A stretch of 64,000 bases of DNA, taken from NCBI RefSeq assembly GCF_004366035.1, contig NZ_SOEE01000010.1, positions 62,001 through 126,000 on the forward strand. Direction: 5' to 3'. This document shows positions 34,317-43,705 of this stretch, piece by piece (positions within the stretch are counted from its first letter, which is position 1; every line of letters begins with the position of its first letter). The position numbers were made by a program, and so were the translations under genes. Source of the DNA: Cytobacillus oceanisediminis. Its GTDB lineage: Bacteria; Bacillota; Bacilli; Bacillales; Cytobacillaceae. The notes under the pieces were generated by a model that saw only the letters and a list, made by a program, of their open reading frames with translations, was not told the DNA's origin and did no database searches.

Positions 34317-36134
34317 ATGTCGATGAATAATATATTGCGTAACAAGTTGAGTTTTTTGATTTTCATCCTTATTCCATTCGTACTCATACTAAGTGCCTGT
34401 ACAGAAAAATCAGATGTAACCGCTAAAAAGGATACAAATTCTACTGATAAAAAGGACGTGGAGGTATCCCATGATCAAGCCACACTTGTACTTAAAAATG
34501 GAAAGGTTTACACCATGGAGGAAGATCAGCCGCTTGCTGAAGCAGTTGCTATAAAAGATGGAGAAATCCAGTTTGTAGGAAGCAGTTCTGACGTGGAAAA
34601 CTATGTGGGGGAGGATACCGAGGTAATTGATCTGGAAGGAAAAATGGTATCTCCTGGTTTTATGGATGGTCATACTCACCCGCCAGGTTTATGGACCTCC
34701 AAACTTTTTGAAGTATATCTAGCAGAGCTTGAGAGCCATGAAGAATATGTACAGGCGGTCGCTAATTTTAGGGAGAAAAACCCCAATGCTAAAGTCATTA
34801 CTGGGGATGGATGGGTGAACGGTCCGTATGAACAGGCGGATGGTACGAACCCAGGCCCTAAGAAAGAGGATTTGGATGCCGTCGTTTCAGATATACCTGT
34901 TATGCTTTACTCTATCGATGGACACTCGGTTTGGGTCAATTCAAAAGCGCTGGAGATTGCCGGAATTACCAAGGATACAGCGGTTCCTAAAGGTGGTATG
35001 ATCGAGCGTAATCCTGACGGTTCTCCCAGGGGTGTATTGCGAGAAGGAGCAATGGATCTGCTCGCAGATGTCCAAGCGCTGTCTAACTTAACGGATGAAC
35101 AATATAAAGAGGCAATTCTGGAATTTCAAAAAGAAATGCATAGCTTTGGTATGACGGGTGTCATGAATATGTCAGGCGGTGATAGAAGTTTAAAAGTACT
35201 GAATGAATTAGAAAAAGAGGGTAAGTTGACAATGCGGGTTGCCAATGCAATTGTATTTGGACCAGAAACTCAACCGGAAGAAGCGGTTGCGAAAATAGAA
35301 GAGGCTGGTAATAAGTATAATTCAGATTGGCTTTCAGTGAACACCGTAAAATTATTTGCTGATGGTGTAACTGAAGGGAAAACAGCCCTCTTTGTTGAAC
35401 CATATACCAAGAATGCCGGAATGGGATCCCACCACCACGGTGATGCGAATTGGAAAGAGGATACTTTCAATAGGATGGTCTCAACACTAGATAAGGAAGA
35501 TATACAAGTACACATTCACGCAATCGGCGATGGAGCAGTTAAAATGGGCCTTGATGCCCTGGAATTGGCAAAGAAAGAAAATGAAGAGCACAATTCCCGC
35601 CACACTATTACTCATATCAGTGCTATTCAGGATAGTGACATCTCCCGTATGGCGAATTTAGGTGTTATTGCGAGCCTGCAGCCCTTTTGGTTTTACAAAG
35701 ATCAGTATTATGACTTAGAGATGGCAATGATAGGAGAGGAACGTGCATTAGCCATGTATCCAGCAAGAGAAATGTGGGAAGCTGGAGTAACGATTGCCAG
35801 CAGCAGCGATTATCCGCCTACACCGGATTATCGCCCATTGAACGCGGTAGAAACTGGAGTTACAAGAAACAGTCCTTATCCAGAAGAGCAGGATTCTGAT
35901 TTGGTTCGAAATATTGATCAAGCACTTACTTTAAAGGAAATGCTGCAGTCATACACAAAGAATGTTGCTTATCAAATATATCGTGAAAATGACTTAGGTT
36001 CACTTAAAGCCGGGAAGAAAGCGGATATGGTTGTTCTTGGAGAGGATCTTACCAATATTGAACCAAAAAATATATCTGAAACCTCTATTGTTTACACGAT
36101 TGTTGATGGGAAGATAGTTTTTAAAGGAGAATAA
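34317..36134 (+). CDS. Lipoprotein amidohydrolase (YtcJ-like)
   Basis: This 605-residue protein starts with a lipoprotein signal (FLIFILIPFVLILSAC, lipobox LSAC with the cysteine near residue 28), so it should be anchored outside the cytoplasmic membrane. The rest is an amidohydrolase of the YtcJ/exoenzyme-regulatory type: metal motif HTHPPG near 120, HIHAIGDGAV near 400, TITHIS, and a C-terminal composite sheet with GSLKAGKKADMVVL. It may release an amine or amino acid from an extracellular amide. It follows the permease by 63 bases with no terminator between, so it could be the last gene of the sigma-54 unit. The substrate is unknown. Confidence 0.85.
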   Translation: MSMNNILRNKLSFLIFILIPFVLILSACTEKSDVTAKKDTNSTDKKDVEVSHDQATLVLKNGKVYTMEEDQPLAEAVAIKDGEIQFVGSSSDVENYVGEDTEVIDLEGKMVSPGFMDGHTHPPGLWTSKLFEVYLAELESHEEYVQAVANFREKNPNAKVITGDGWVNGPYEQADGTNPGPKKEDLDAVVSDIPVMLYSIDGHSVWVNSKALEIAGITKDTAVPKGGMIERNPDGSPRGVLREGAMDLLADVQALSNLTDEQYKEAILEFQKEMHSFGMTGVMNMSGGDRSLKVLNELEKEGKLTMRVANAIVFGPETQPEEAVAKIEEAGNKYNSDWLSVNTVKLFADGVTEGKTALFVEPYTKNAGMGSHHHGDANWKEDTFNRMVSTLDKEDIQVHIHAIGDGAVKMGLDALELAKKENEEHNSRHTITHISAIQDSDISRMANLGVIASLQPFWFYKDQYYDLEMAMIGEERALAMYPAREMWEAGVTIASSSDYPPTPDYRPLNAVETGVTRNSPYPEEQDSDLVRNIDQALTLKEMLQSYTKNVAYQIYRENDLGSLKAGKKADMVVLGEDLTNIEPKNISETSIVYTIVDGKIVFKGE

Positions 36135-36154
36135 AATCGAGGTTCAAATTTTAA

Positions 36155-36220
36155 TATAGCTGCCAAACCAGGTGGCTTTTTTCTTTTTACTCTTATAACT
36201 TATTGAGGTGGTTTGTTGTT
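36155..36220 (+). repeat. Dispersed hairpin element, copy 5 (terminator of the lipoprotein gene)
   Basis: AGCTGCC-AAACCA-GGTGGCT followed by TTTTTTC is a usable terminator 20 bases after the stop codon. The tail CTTTTTAC...GAGGTGGTTTGTTGTT matches copy 3 at 4228, so the element is longer than a simple terminator. Confidence 0.65.
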
Positions 36221-36480
36221 ATTGTTTTTACAAACCAAAGAAGAGTTGGCATCACGGATCTAATCATTATAAATTTATTTTAACTTTATGAAAGACTAAT
36301 GCACATTTTGTTATATCGCAGCGAAATTAACTCCTGAACAGCAGAAGTAAGGACTTTTTACTAAATCCTATATCAAAAGAGCAAAGGCATTATCATAGCA
36401 TTAGAAAAATTATGAAAAAAATAATATGTCAAATTTGGTCATTATATGTTATATTAGTAAAAAATTAATATATCAATTTG
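36221..36480. other. Gene-free leader region before the riboswitch
   Basis: This very AT-rich stretch contains no supported gene. It should hold the promoter of the cobalamin operon. A candidate TTGGTC (about 36435) with an AT-rich -10 exists, but I cannot choose confidently. Confidence 0.35.
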
Positions 36481-36484
36481 AATA

Positions 36485-36675
36485 AGTGCTCACTTTTGGT
36501 GAGGTAAAAGGGAATCCAGTGAAAATCTGGTACAGCCCCCGCTACTGTAATAGCTGATGAAATTACAATGCCACTGAGAAATCGGGAAGGTGTAAGAGTA
36601 AAAAGAAGCTTAAGTCAGGAAACCTGCTTATTTAAACGACACTTGCTTTTCGGAGGGAGAAGTATAGGCGGGACA
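36485..36675 (+). ncRNA. Cobalamin riboswitch
   Basis: The leader has the conserved blocks of a B12 riboswitch in order: GGTGAGGTAAAAGGGAA near 36499, the GGTACAGCCCCCGCTACTGT block near 36529, a CACTGAGAAATCGGGAAGG block near 36572, and the B12 box AAGTCAGGAAACCTGC at 36612-36627. It precedes the cbiH60-led operon and an attenuator hairpin, so adenosylcobalamin should shut off transcription. Confidence 0.95.
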
Positions 36676-36731
36676 ATTATGATCAATTGTTTTTGAGTTT
36701 CAGTATGCTTATTCTTATACTGTCATTTCAT

Positions 36732-36772
36732 ATGCCTGTATTCCTTTGAAAAGGAGTGCAGGCATTTTTTAT
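36732..36772 (+). terminator. Riboswitch attenuator terminator
   Basis: ATGCCTG and TTCCTTT pair with AAAGGA and CAGGCAT, followed by TTTTTTATTT. It lies between the riboswitch and cbiH60, as expected for transcriptional attenuation. Confidence 0.85.
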
Positions 36773-36806
36773 TTGGCAAGAAGCATTGTACTTTGAGAAT
36801 GGTCTG

Positions 36807-36848
36807 GCGCAGGGGCCTGCTCGAGCAGCATGGCAGCAGGCAAGGCGC
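36807..36848 (+). other. GC-rich hairpin between attenuator and cbiH60
   Basis: GCCTGCT (36815-36821) pairs with AGCAGGC (36835-36841), with an outer GCGC/GCGC extension. The base composition is unlike the AT-rich leader. It lies upstream of the cbiH60 ribosome binding site and might stabilise or mark a processed mRNA 5' end. Confidence 0.4.
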
Positions 36849-36877
36849 ATGTGCTTTTCTTAATTGGAGGTTAGTCT

Positions 36878-38500
36878 ATGAAGAAGGGAAAAATCTTTGT
36901 TGTCGGCTTTGGTCCGGGTGATCGTGAGCATATAACCAAACGGGCTGTGGATGCGCTGCAGCAGAGTGATTGCATTATTGGCTACAAAACATACGTAGAG
37001 CTGATCATGCCATTCGTAACAGCAAGTTCCATTGTCAGCACAGGGATGACTGAGGAGGTATCCCGTGCGCAGGATGCAGTGAAAAGAGCGGAAGCTGGTC
37101 ATATTGTTTCCGTAATATCGAGCGGTGACTCGGGCGTATACGGCATGGCTGGCTTAGTGTATGAAGTGCTGATTGAAATGGGATGGACGGAAGAAGAAGG
37201 AATCGAAGTGGAAATTGTTCCTGGCATCTCGGCAATAAATTCATGTGCGAGTTTACTGGGTGCACCTGTCATGCATGACTCCTGCACCATCAGTCTGAGT
37301 GATCATTTAACACCCTGGACTGTGATCGAGAAGCGCATTGAAGCAGCCGGAATGGCGGATTTTGTCATTGCGTTATATAACCCGAAAAGCGGCAGGAGGA
37401 CACTGCAGATTGTCGAGGCACAAAGGATTCTATTAAAATATCGTTCTCCTGATACACCAGTGGGGCTTGTGAAAAGTGCTTACCGCGAAAATCAAAATGT
37501 CATTCTGACTACACTGGCGGAAATGCTTGAACACGATATAGGCATGCTGACAACAGTTGTGATCGGGAATTCCTCCACTTTCTTTTATGACAACAAGATC
37601 ATTACGCCTCGCGGATATCAGAGAAAGTATACGCTTGGAGAAGAGAAGCAAAGCTTAAAGCCGCATCAGCGTTTAAAAAAGGAAGCGGAGCCATGGGCAT
37701 TAAATCAGGAAACCGGGGAAGCGCAAGCCGGCTACGAGCAGATTGAAAGCAAAAAACAAGAAGCCAGCTCACTGGATATGGCTTTTAAGGCTTTATTGAT
37801 GGTGACGAAATCGGAGGTTGACCAAACACATTTGGTGCAGCAGCCAATCGAGGATATTTTTGAATTTGCGGTTTCGCCTGGTGTTGCCAATAAATTTATT
37901 ACGCCGGACCAAATGCGCGTATTGGCAGAAGCTGTTGGCGAGAAGGGCACCATGGAATATACACCGGATCACCGATTTTTAATCAAGATTCCAACCGGAC
38001 GGCCTCAGTCAATTGTGGAAAAACTCGAACAAAACCATCTGACAGTCATGCCAGCAGGCGATGTTCTAAATCTAAAAGCCTGCGATTTTTGCTACGGGGA
38101 GAAAGCAGAATCCATTCCATATGCAGAGGAAATTGCAGATGAACTGGGGGGCTTAAAGCTTCCAAAGGAATTGCATATTGGCTTTAATGGCTGCGGCATG
38201 GCCTGTTATCGGGCCGTATTTGATGATATCGGCATTGTTTACCGCAAGAAGAAGTTTGATTTATTTATCGGGGCAAAGCCGGTTGGCCGTACAGCCCATG
38301 CTGCCCAGCCGGTGGCAGAGGGGATTGAGCCCGATCAGCTGGTGCCGTTATTAAAGGAGATTATAGAAGAATACAAAGAAAATGCGCATCCAAATGAACG
38401 GCTTTTTAAATATTTTAAGCGCGTGAAAAAAATTCAGTATTTTACCTATCAGGATATGAGCTCTAAGATCGAAGTCGAGCCGGCACCATGCGGGGATTAG
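36878..38500 (+). CDS. cbiH60: Cobalt-factor III methyltransferase/ring contraction enzyme, long form
   Basis: This 540-residue protein has an N-terminal CbiH/CobJ methyltransferase (1-245; GFGPGDREHITKRAVDAL, then ISSGDSGVYGMAG) and a long C-terminal extension (about 300-540). The extension resembles half of a sulfite/nitrite reductase, with cysteines in ACDFCYGEK and FNGCGMACYR that fit an iron-sulfur cluster. B. megaterium CbiH60 has this composition and performs C17 methylation and ring contraction in the anaerobic B12 pathway. The ATG follows GGAGG. It is the first gene after the riboswitch. Confidence 0.93.
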   Translation: MKKGKIFVVGFGPGDREHITKRAVDALQQSDCIIGYKTYVELIMPFVTASSIVSTGMTEEVSRAQDAVKRAEAGHIVSVISSGDSGVYGMAGLVYEVLIEMGWTEEEGIEVEIVPGISAINSCASLLGAPVMHDSCTISLSDHLTPWTVIEKRIEAAGMADFVIALYNPKSGRRTLQIVEAQRILLKYRSPDTPVGLVKSAYRENQNVILTTLAEMLEHDIGMLTTVVIGNSSTFFYDNKIITPRGYQRKYTLGEEKQSLKPHQRLKKEAEPWALNQETGEAQAGYEQIESKKQEASSLDMAFKALLMVTKSEVDQTHLVQQPIEDIFEFAVSPGVANKFITPDQMRVLAEAVGEKGTMEYTPDHRFLIKIPTGRPQSIVEKLEQNHLTVMPAGDVLNLKACDFCYGEKAESIPYAEEIADELGGLKLPKELHIGFNGCGMACYRAVFDDIGIVYRKKKFDLFIGAKPVGRTAHAAQPVAEGIEPDQLVPLLKEIIEEYKENAHPNERLFKYFKRVKKIQYFTYQDMSSKIEVEPAPCGD

Positions 38501-38509
38501 GAGGATTTC

Positions 38510-39280
38510 ATGATTTTATTTTTAGCAGGCACAAGTGATGCGAGAGCATTAGCCATTCAATTGAAAAATCAAGGTTATCCCTTATTGGCAACCGTTGTCA
38601 CAGAATCGGCAGCTGATAGTTTGAAAGCTGAAGGCATTTCTTATAAAGTGGGGCGTCTGTCAGAAAATGACATGATTGAACTAATTCAGATGCAAGAGAT
38701 GACCACTGTGATTGATGCCAGTCATCCCTATGCGGAAGAAGCTTCAAAAACGGCAATGGCAGCAGCCAAAGCATGCAGCATTCCTTACATACGTTACGAA
38801 AGGCCAAATGAACAGTTTACCTCACCACTCATAACAGAAACTGAAAGTTATGAGGAAGCTGCAAAATTGGCTCAATCGCATAAAGGAACGATCATGCTGA
38901 CAACCGGCAGCAAAACGCTGGAAATCTTCACAAAATATTTAATGCGAGATGATATCCGGCTTGTATGCAGGATGCTTCCCAACATGGGAAACATGGAAAA
39001 ATGCCATAAGCTCGGTGTTAAACAAAAGGACATTATTGCGATCCAGGGACCATTTTCTGAATCATTAAATAAAGCTCTTTGTGAGCAATATGAAGTGACT
39101 CTGATGATTACTAAAGAAAGCGGCAAAGTGGGATCGGTGGATGAAAAAATGACCGCTGCTCTGGATTTGGGGATTCCTGTTATTTTAATCAAGCGGCCGC
39201 CGCTCGTATATGAAAACTTCTGCACTTCTTTCGAAGAAGTGACTCAAAGATTGGGAGGTCTTTACACATGGCAAACATGA
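38510..39280 (+). CDS. cbiJ: Cobalt-precorrin-6A reductase
   Basis: This 256-residue protein matches CbiJ/CobK: N-terminal ILFLAGTSDARALAIQL, DASHPYAEEASKTAM near 66-80, YIRYERP, TTGSKTLEIF and a late KESGKVGSVDEKM segment. It reduces cobalt-precorrin-6A with a nicotinamide cofactor in the cytoplasm. The ATG follows AGGAGG, nine bases after the cbiH60 stop; the end overlaps cbiC. Confidence 0.93.
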   Translation: MILFLAGTSDARALAIQLKNQGYPLLATVVTESAADSLKAEGISYKVGRLSENDMIELIQMQEMTTVIDASHPYAEEASKTAMAAAKACSIPYIRYERPNEQFTSPLITETESYEEAAKLAQSHKGTIMLTTGSKTLEIFTKYLMRDDIRLVCRMLPNMGNMEKCHKLGVKQKDIIAIQGPFSESLNKALCEQYEVTLMITKESGKVGSVDEKMTAALDLGIPVILIKRPPLVYENFCTSFEEVTQRLGGLYTWQT

Positions 39281-39942
39281 ACTTTAACACCACATTTGTA
39301 CCGGTAACGGTAGATCCGGATAAAATTTATGATCACAGCTTCGCGATTATTAAAGAGGAGATGGGTGAACATCCATTTACAGATGAGCAGTGGCTGGTGG
39401 TTCGGCGTGTCATCCATGCCTCGGCAGATTTCGAGCTGGGCAGAAGCATGATTTTTACACCTGATGCCATTGAAGCAGGGGTTCAATCCATTCTAGCGGG
39501 CCGTCATGTCGTGGCAGATGTACAGATGATTGAAAGCGGGTCAGGACGCAGGCGATTCCAAAAGCATGGCGGGGACCTGCATTGTTATATTGCGGATGAA
39601 GATGTTGCAAAGGAAGCGAAGGCCCAGGGAACGACACGTGCCATTATTTCCATGCAAAAAGCTACGAGTCTGCATGAAGGAGGAATCTACGCCATCGGCA
39701 ATGCGCCAACCGCGCTGCTGGAATTGATTCGTTTAGTGAAAGATGGGCTCGCAAAACCCGATTTGATTATTGGCATGCCAGTCGGCTTTGTATCAGCGGC
39801 AGAGTCTAAAGCCGAGCTGGCCGTGCTTGAAGGAATCCCATTTATTACGAATGCAGGGAGAAAGGGTGGCAGTACAGTGACGGTCGCTGCGCTGAATGCC
39901 ATTTCCATTATGGCGGATGAACGGGCAAAAGCAGCGAAATAA
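39268..39942 (+). CDS. cbiC: Cobalt-precorrin-8 methylmutase
   Basis: This 224-residue protein matches CbiC/CobH. RRVIHASADFELG carries the catalytic histidine (H50), and VADVQMIESG, ATSLHEGGIYAIGNAPTALLEL and GMPVGFVSAAESK follow. It moves the C11 methyl group to C12 to form cobyrinate. The ATG follows GGGAGG and overlaps the end of cbiJ by 13 bases, indicating coupled translation. Confidence 0.95.
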   Translation: MANMNFNTTFVPVTVDPDKIYDHSFAIIKEEMGEHPFTDEQWLVVRRVIHASADFELGRSMIFTPDAIEAGVQSILAGRHVVADVQMIESGSGRRRFQKHGGDLHCYIADEDVAKEAKAQGTTRAIISMQKATSLHEGGIYAIGNAPTALLELIRLVKDGLAKPDLIIGMPVGFVSAAESKAELAVLEGIPFITNAGRKGGSTVTVAALNAISIMADERAKAAK

Positions 39943-41053
39943 AAAAGATCCATCCCAAATGCGGCACGGCTATACGACAGGTGCCTGTGCCGCAGCCATG
40001 ACAAAGGCAGCACTGCAGGCACTTGTGACCGGAGAGGTGCCAAATGAAGTTACGATTTATCTGCCGGTTGGCCAATATGCCACTTTTAAAGTGACAGCTT
40101 TTGATATGTCAGATGGCCGGGTCATGTGCGAAACGATCAAAGATGCAGGGGACGACCCGGATGCCACACATCAGGCACGAATTCAAAGTACGGTTACATA
40201 TGCCAAAAAAGAAGGCATCCATTTAGATGGCGGGATCGGTGTAGGACGAGTCACGAAAGCAGGGCTTCCAGTATCCGTAGGGCAAGCAGCGATCAACCCT
40301 GTGCCGCGTAAAATGATCCATGGTGTCGTCCAGGAAGCAATGGACAAATATAAAGTAAATCGCGGCATTGAAGTGGTCATTTCGGTTCCGGACGGTGTAG
40401 AAATAGCTGAAAAAACATTGAATGGCCGATTAGGCATTATCGGAGGAATCTCGATTTTAGGTACACGGGGAACGGTGGTGCCATTTTCCAGTTCCGCCTA
40501 TATGGCGAGTATCGCTCAGGCAATCAATGTCGCAAAAGAAGCAGGATGTGAGCATTTAGTCATTACAACAGGCGGACGAAGTGAAAAATTTGCCATGAAG
40601 CAGTATCCACATTTGCCGGAAGAAGCCTTCATCGAAATGGGCGACTTTGTCGGTTTTACTTTAAAGAATATAGCAAGGAAGAAGATTCCCAAAGTTTCTC
40701 TTGTTGGGATGATGGGGAAATTCTCAAAGGTTGCACAGGGCGTTATGATGGTGCACTCGAAAAGTGCACCAGTCAGTTTCGAGTTTTTAGCAGGCATGGC
40801 CAACAAAGTGGGAGTCAGTGAGGAAATCCAGCAGGACATTTTACAGGCAAATACTGCTTCACAGGTTGGTGAAATCCTTCATGGAAACCAGGAATTCTTT
40901 GAAGCCCTTTGCCGAAATTGCTGCTATTATGCACTGAATCATATGAACGCAAACGTCAAAGTATCGACGACTCTGTACGCCATGAAGGGAAGCTGTCTAG
41001 GAAAGGCTGAGAATATTGACAAATTGGATGAAGATGATTGGTATCGGGGATAA
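39917..41053 (+). CDS. cbiD: Cobalt-precorrin-5B C1-methyltransferase
   Basis: This 378-residue protein matches Cbi[20 protein letters not shown] near the start, [35 protein letters not shown] and [10 protein letters not shown]. It methylates C1 of the corrin ring in the anaerobic route. The start at 39917 leaves about 14 residues before MRHGYTTG, as in relatives. ATGs at 39896 and 39959 are alternatives, and none has a strong ribosome site. The gene overlaps the end of cbiC. Confidence 0.93.
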   Translation: MNGQKQRNKKDPSQMRHGYTTGACAAAMTKAALQALVTGEVPNEVTIYLPVGQYATFKVTAFDMSDGRVMCETIKDAGDDPDATHQARIQSTVTYAKKEGIHLDGGIGVGRVTKAGLPVSVGQAAINPVPRKMIHGVVQEAMDKYKVNRGIEVVISVPDGVEIAEKTLNGRLGIIGGISILGTRGTVVPFSSSAYMASIAQAINVAKEAGCEHLVITTGGRSEKFAMKQYPHLPEEAFIEMGDFVGFTLKNIARKKIPKVSLVGMMGKFSKVAQGVMMVHSKSAPVSFEFLAGMANKVGVSEEIQQDILQANTASQVGEILHGNQEFFEALCRNCCYYALNHMNANVKVSTTLYAMKGSCLGKAENIDKLDEDDWYRG

Positions 41054-42221
41054 TGGCGCAGATGGATTGCTCTCCCCCTACATAGACTGGATTCATGAAT
41101 GTGATGTCCTGGTCGGCGGGGAGCGTCATTTGCAATTTTTCCCGGAATTTACTGGAGAGAAAAAAGTAATCAAAGGCGGCTTGTCGGCCTTAACGGCTGA
41201 CCTGCAGCAGGAAACACGAAATACAGTTATTTTGGTATCAGGTGATCCGCTGTTTTACGGGCTTGGCAGTGTATTGGCGAAAAAACTTCCATTGGAGATT
41301 TATCCTTATACAAGCTCTGTTCAGCTCGCTTTTTCGAAAATGCAGGATAGCTGGCAGGATGCGTATATTGTCAGCCTGCACGGCCGTTCTATTAAAGGCT
41401 TTGCCCAAAGAATCGACGGGCGGAAAAAGATTGCTATTTTAACAGACCAAATAAATTCTCCGCAGGCCATTGCGACGTATTTAAAGAAGTTTGGCATGAC
41501 GGAGTATGATGCCTTTGTTGCTGAAAATCTGCAGGGGGAAGATGAGCGATGCCGCTTCTTCAACTTGGACGAAATGGAGCAATCGTCTTTTTTTCCATTG
41601 AATGTGGTGATTTTAAGGCAGCGTGTGGCAGTGGAGCGTGCCTCACTGGGAATTCCGGATGACAGGTTCATTCAGAGAAAGCCGGATAAAGGCTTGATAA
41701 CGAAAAAGGAGATCAGAACTCTTTGTATCCAGGAGCTGGAGCTAAAGGAAAACAGCATTGTCTGGGATATTGGAACCTGCACAGGCTCAGTGGCGATTGA
41801 AGCAGCGAAAATAGCCCGGGAAGGTGCGGTGTATGCGATTGAAAAGAATGAGGGCGATCTGGAAAACTGCCTGGAAAATCAATTAAAACATCGGACAGAT
41901 TTCACGGCAGTCCTTGGAAAGGCGCCTGAAGGGCTGGATGAATTTCCTGATCCGCATGCGATTTTTATTGGCGGCAATGGCGGCAATATGGAGCTTTTAT
42001 TGCAGTCATGCCTTTCACGGCTGCAGCCAAATGGCCGGCTCGTGATGAATATTGCCACGATCGAAAATCTCGCAGAAGCGATGCAGCATTTGAAAAATTT
42101 GGGCTGCGAAGTGTCCGTATTGCAGGCACAAATTTCAAAAAGCAAGCCAATCCTGCACTTAACGCGCTTTGAACCGCTAAATCCCATTTTTATTGTGACT
42201 GCAAAGAAAGGAAAGAACTAA
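41028..42221 (+). CDS. cbiET: Fused cobalt-precorrin-7 C5/C15-methyltransferase and decarboxylase
   Basis: This 397-residue protein fuses CbiE (about 1-200; [32 protein letters not shown]) to CbiT (about 205-397; [10 protein letters not shown], the SAM motif [33 protein letters not shown]). It methylates C5 and C15 and removes the acetate carboxyl. Start candidates are ATG 41028 and 41034; a TTG at 41016 is less likely. It overlaps cbiD by 26 bases. The fusion is typical of B. megaterium-type operons. Confidence 0.92.
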   Translation: MKMIGIGDNGADGLLSPYIDWIHECDVLVGGERHLQFFPEFTGEKKVIKGGLSALTADLQQETRNTVILVSGDPLFYGLGSVLAKKLPLEIYPYTSSVQLAFSKMQDSWQDAYIVSLHGRSIKGFAQRIDGRKKIAILTDQINSPQAIATYLKKFGMTEYDAFVAENLQGEDERCRFFNLDEMEQSSFFPLNVVILRQRVAVERASLGIPDDRFIQRKPDKGLITKKEIRTLCIQELELKENSIVWDIGTCTGSVAIEAAKIAREGAVYAIEKNEGDLENCLENQLKHRTDFTAVLGKAPEGLDEFPDPHAIFIGGNGGNMELLLQSCLSRLQPNGRLVMNIATIENLAEAMQHLKNLGCEVSVLQAQISKSKPILHLTRFEPLNPIFIVTAKKGKN

Positions 42222-42926
42222 ATGAGAATCGGTACTTTATATGGATTAGGAGTCGGGCCGGGAGATCCGGAATTAATCACGGTAAAAGCATTCCGCAAAT
42301 TGCAGGAAAGCCCGGTCATTGCTTATCCTAAAAAATTAAGAGGCAGTAAATCCTACGCCCATCGCATTGTAGACATGTATATAAATCCCGAAGAAAAAGA
42401 GATGCTTGGTTTGGTTTTTCCTATGACAAAAGATGAAGATACACTAAGGGCTGAGTGGACAAAATCCGCAAAAGCTATTTATGGCTTTCTGTCTCAGGGA
42501 AAAGATGTGGCATTCGTGACGGAAGGGGATCCGATGCTGTTCAGCACATTTATCCATTTAATGAAGCTGATGCAGACGATGCATCCTGATGTTCCGATTG
42601 AAACGGTAGCTGGCATCTCGTCCTTTAATGGATCTGTTAATCGCTTAGGGATTGCCCTGGCTGATGGCGATGACCATGTCGCGATGATTCCGGCAACCGA
42701 GGATATGGAGGAAATGCGGCGGGTGATTGAAACTCATGATGCAATTGTCTTCATTAAAGTAGCGAAAGTGTTGGACGATATGCTGAATCTATTGGAGGAA
42801 ATGGATTTATTGGACAAAACACATGTTGTAACAAAGGTTACATCTGACGAAGAGGTCATATGGAATGTCCATGAGCTCCGGGGAGCTGAATTAAATTACT
42901 TGTCATGTATGGTGGTGCGCAAATGA
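42222..42926 (+). CDS. cbiL: Cobalt-factor II C20-methyltransferase
   Basis: This 234-residue SAM methyltransferase matches CbiL/CobI: LYGLGVGPGDPELITVKAFRKL, YPKKLRGSKSYAHRIV, FVTEGDPMLFSTFIHL and ETVAGISSFNGS. It adds the C20 methyl group that later leaves during ring contraction. The ATG directly follows the cbiET stop codon, and the end overlaps cbiF by ATGA. Confidence 0.93.
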   Translation: MRIGTLYGLGVGPGDPELITVKAFRKLQESPVIAYPKKLRGSKSYAHRIVDMYINPEEKEMLGLVFPMTKDEDTLRAEWTKSAKAIYGFLSQGKDVAFVTEGDPMLFSTFIHLMKLMQTMHPDVPIETVAGISSFNGSVNRLGIALADGDDHVAMIPATEDMEEMRRVIETHDAIVFIKVAKVLDDMLNLLEEMDLLDKTHVVTKVTSDEEVIWNVHELRGAELNYLSCMVVRK

Positions 42927-43705
42927 AAAAAATTTGGATTATCGGAGCAGGACCTGGAGATCCCGATTTAATTACGGTAAAAGGCTTAAAGCTATTAAAT
43001 AAGGCTGATGTTGTCATGTATACCGACTCCCTTGTCAGCGAGACATTAGTGGCGGAAGCAAAAGAGTCGGCAGAGATTATCCGCACAGCAGGGATGCATC
43101 TCGAAGAAATGGTGGATTGCATTGCTGATCGAGTCCATGCTGGCAAAACGGTTGTACGTTTACATACAGGCGACCCGGCCATGTACGGGGCAACGATGGA
43201 GCAAGTGGCACTATTAAAACAGCACGATATCAGCTGTGAAGTTGTACCAGGCGTCAGTTCTGTTTTTGCTTCCGCAGCCGCAGTAGGGGCAGAGCTGACG
43301 ATTCCGGATTTAACGCAAACGCTTATATTAACAAGGGCTGAGGGGCGGACACCAGTGCCGGAGCGTGAAAAATTACAGGCATTGGCGAGCCATCACTGTA
43401 CCATTGCGATGTTTCTAAGTGCGACGTTAACAAAGAAAATCACAAAAGAACTGCAGGCAGCCGGATGGGCAGACAATACACCGGTTGCGGTTGTGCAGCG
43501 TGCTTCATGGCCGGACCAGAAAATTGTCCGCACAAAACTGTCTGAGCTGGACGAGGCAATGCGTGTTAACGGCATCCGCAAGCATGCGATGATTCTGGCA
43601 GGCTGGGCATTGGACCCGCATATCCATGAAAAAGAATACCGCTCGAAGCTATATGACAAAACGTTCACACATGGCTTCCGCAAAGGCGTGACGGCAAATG
43701 ATTAG
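42923..43705 (+). CDS. cbiF: Cobalt-precorrin-4 C11-methyltransferase
   Basis: This 260-residue protein matches CbiF/CobM: KIWIIGAGPGDPDLITVKGLKLL, YTDSLVSETLV, RLHTGDPAMYGATMEQ and VVPGVSSVFASAAAVGAELT. It methylates C11 using SAM. The start is the ATG at 42923 overlapping the cbiL stop (ATGA); the frame opening at 42905 lies inside cbiL. Confidence 0.94.
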   Translation: MKKIWIIGAGPGDPDLITVKGLKLLNKADVVMYTDSLVSETLVAEAKESAEIIRTAGMHLEEMVDCIADRVHAGKTVVRLHTGDPAMYGATMEQVALLKQHDISCEVVPGVSSVFASAAAVGAELTIPDLTQTLILTRAEGRTPVPEREKLQALASHHCTIAMFLSATLTKKITKELQAAGWADNTPVAVVQRASWPDQKIVRTKLSELDEAMRVNGIRKHAMILAGWALDPHIHEKEYRSKLYDKTFTHGFRKGVTAND

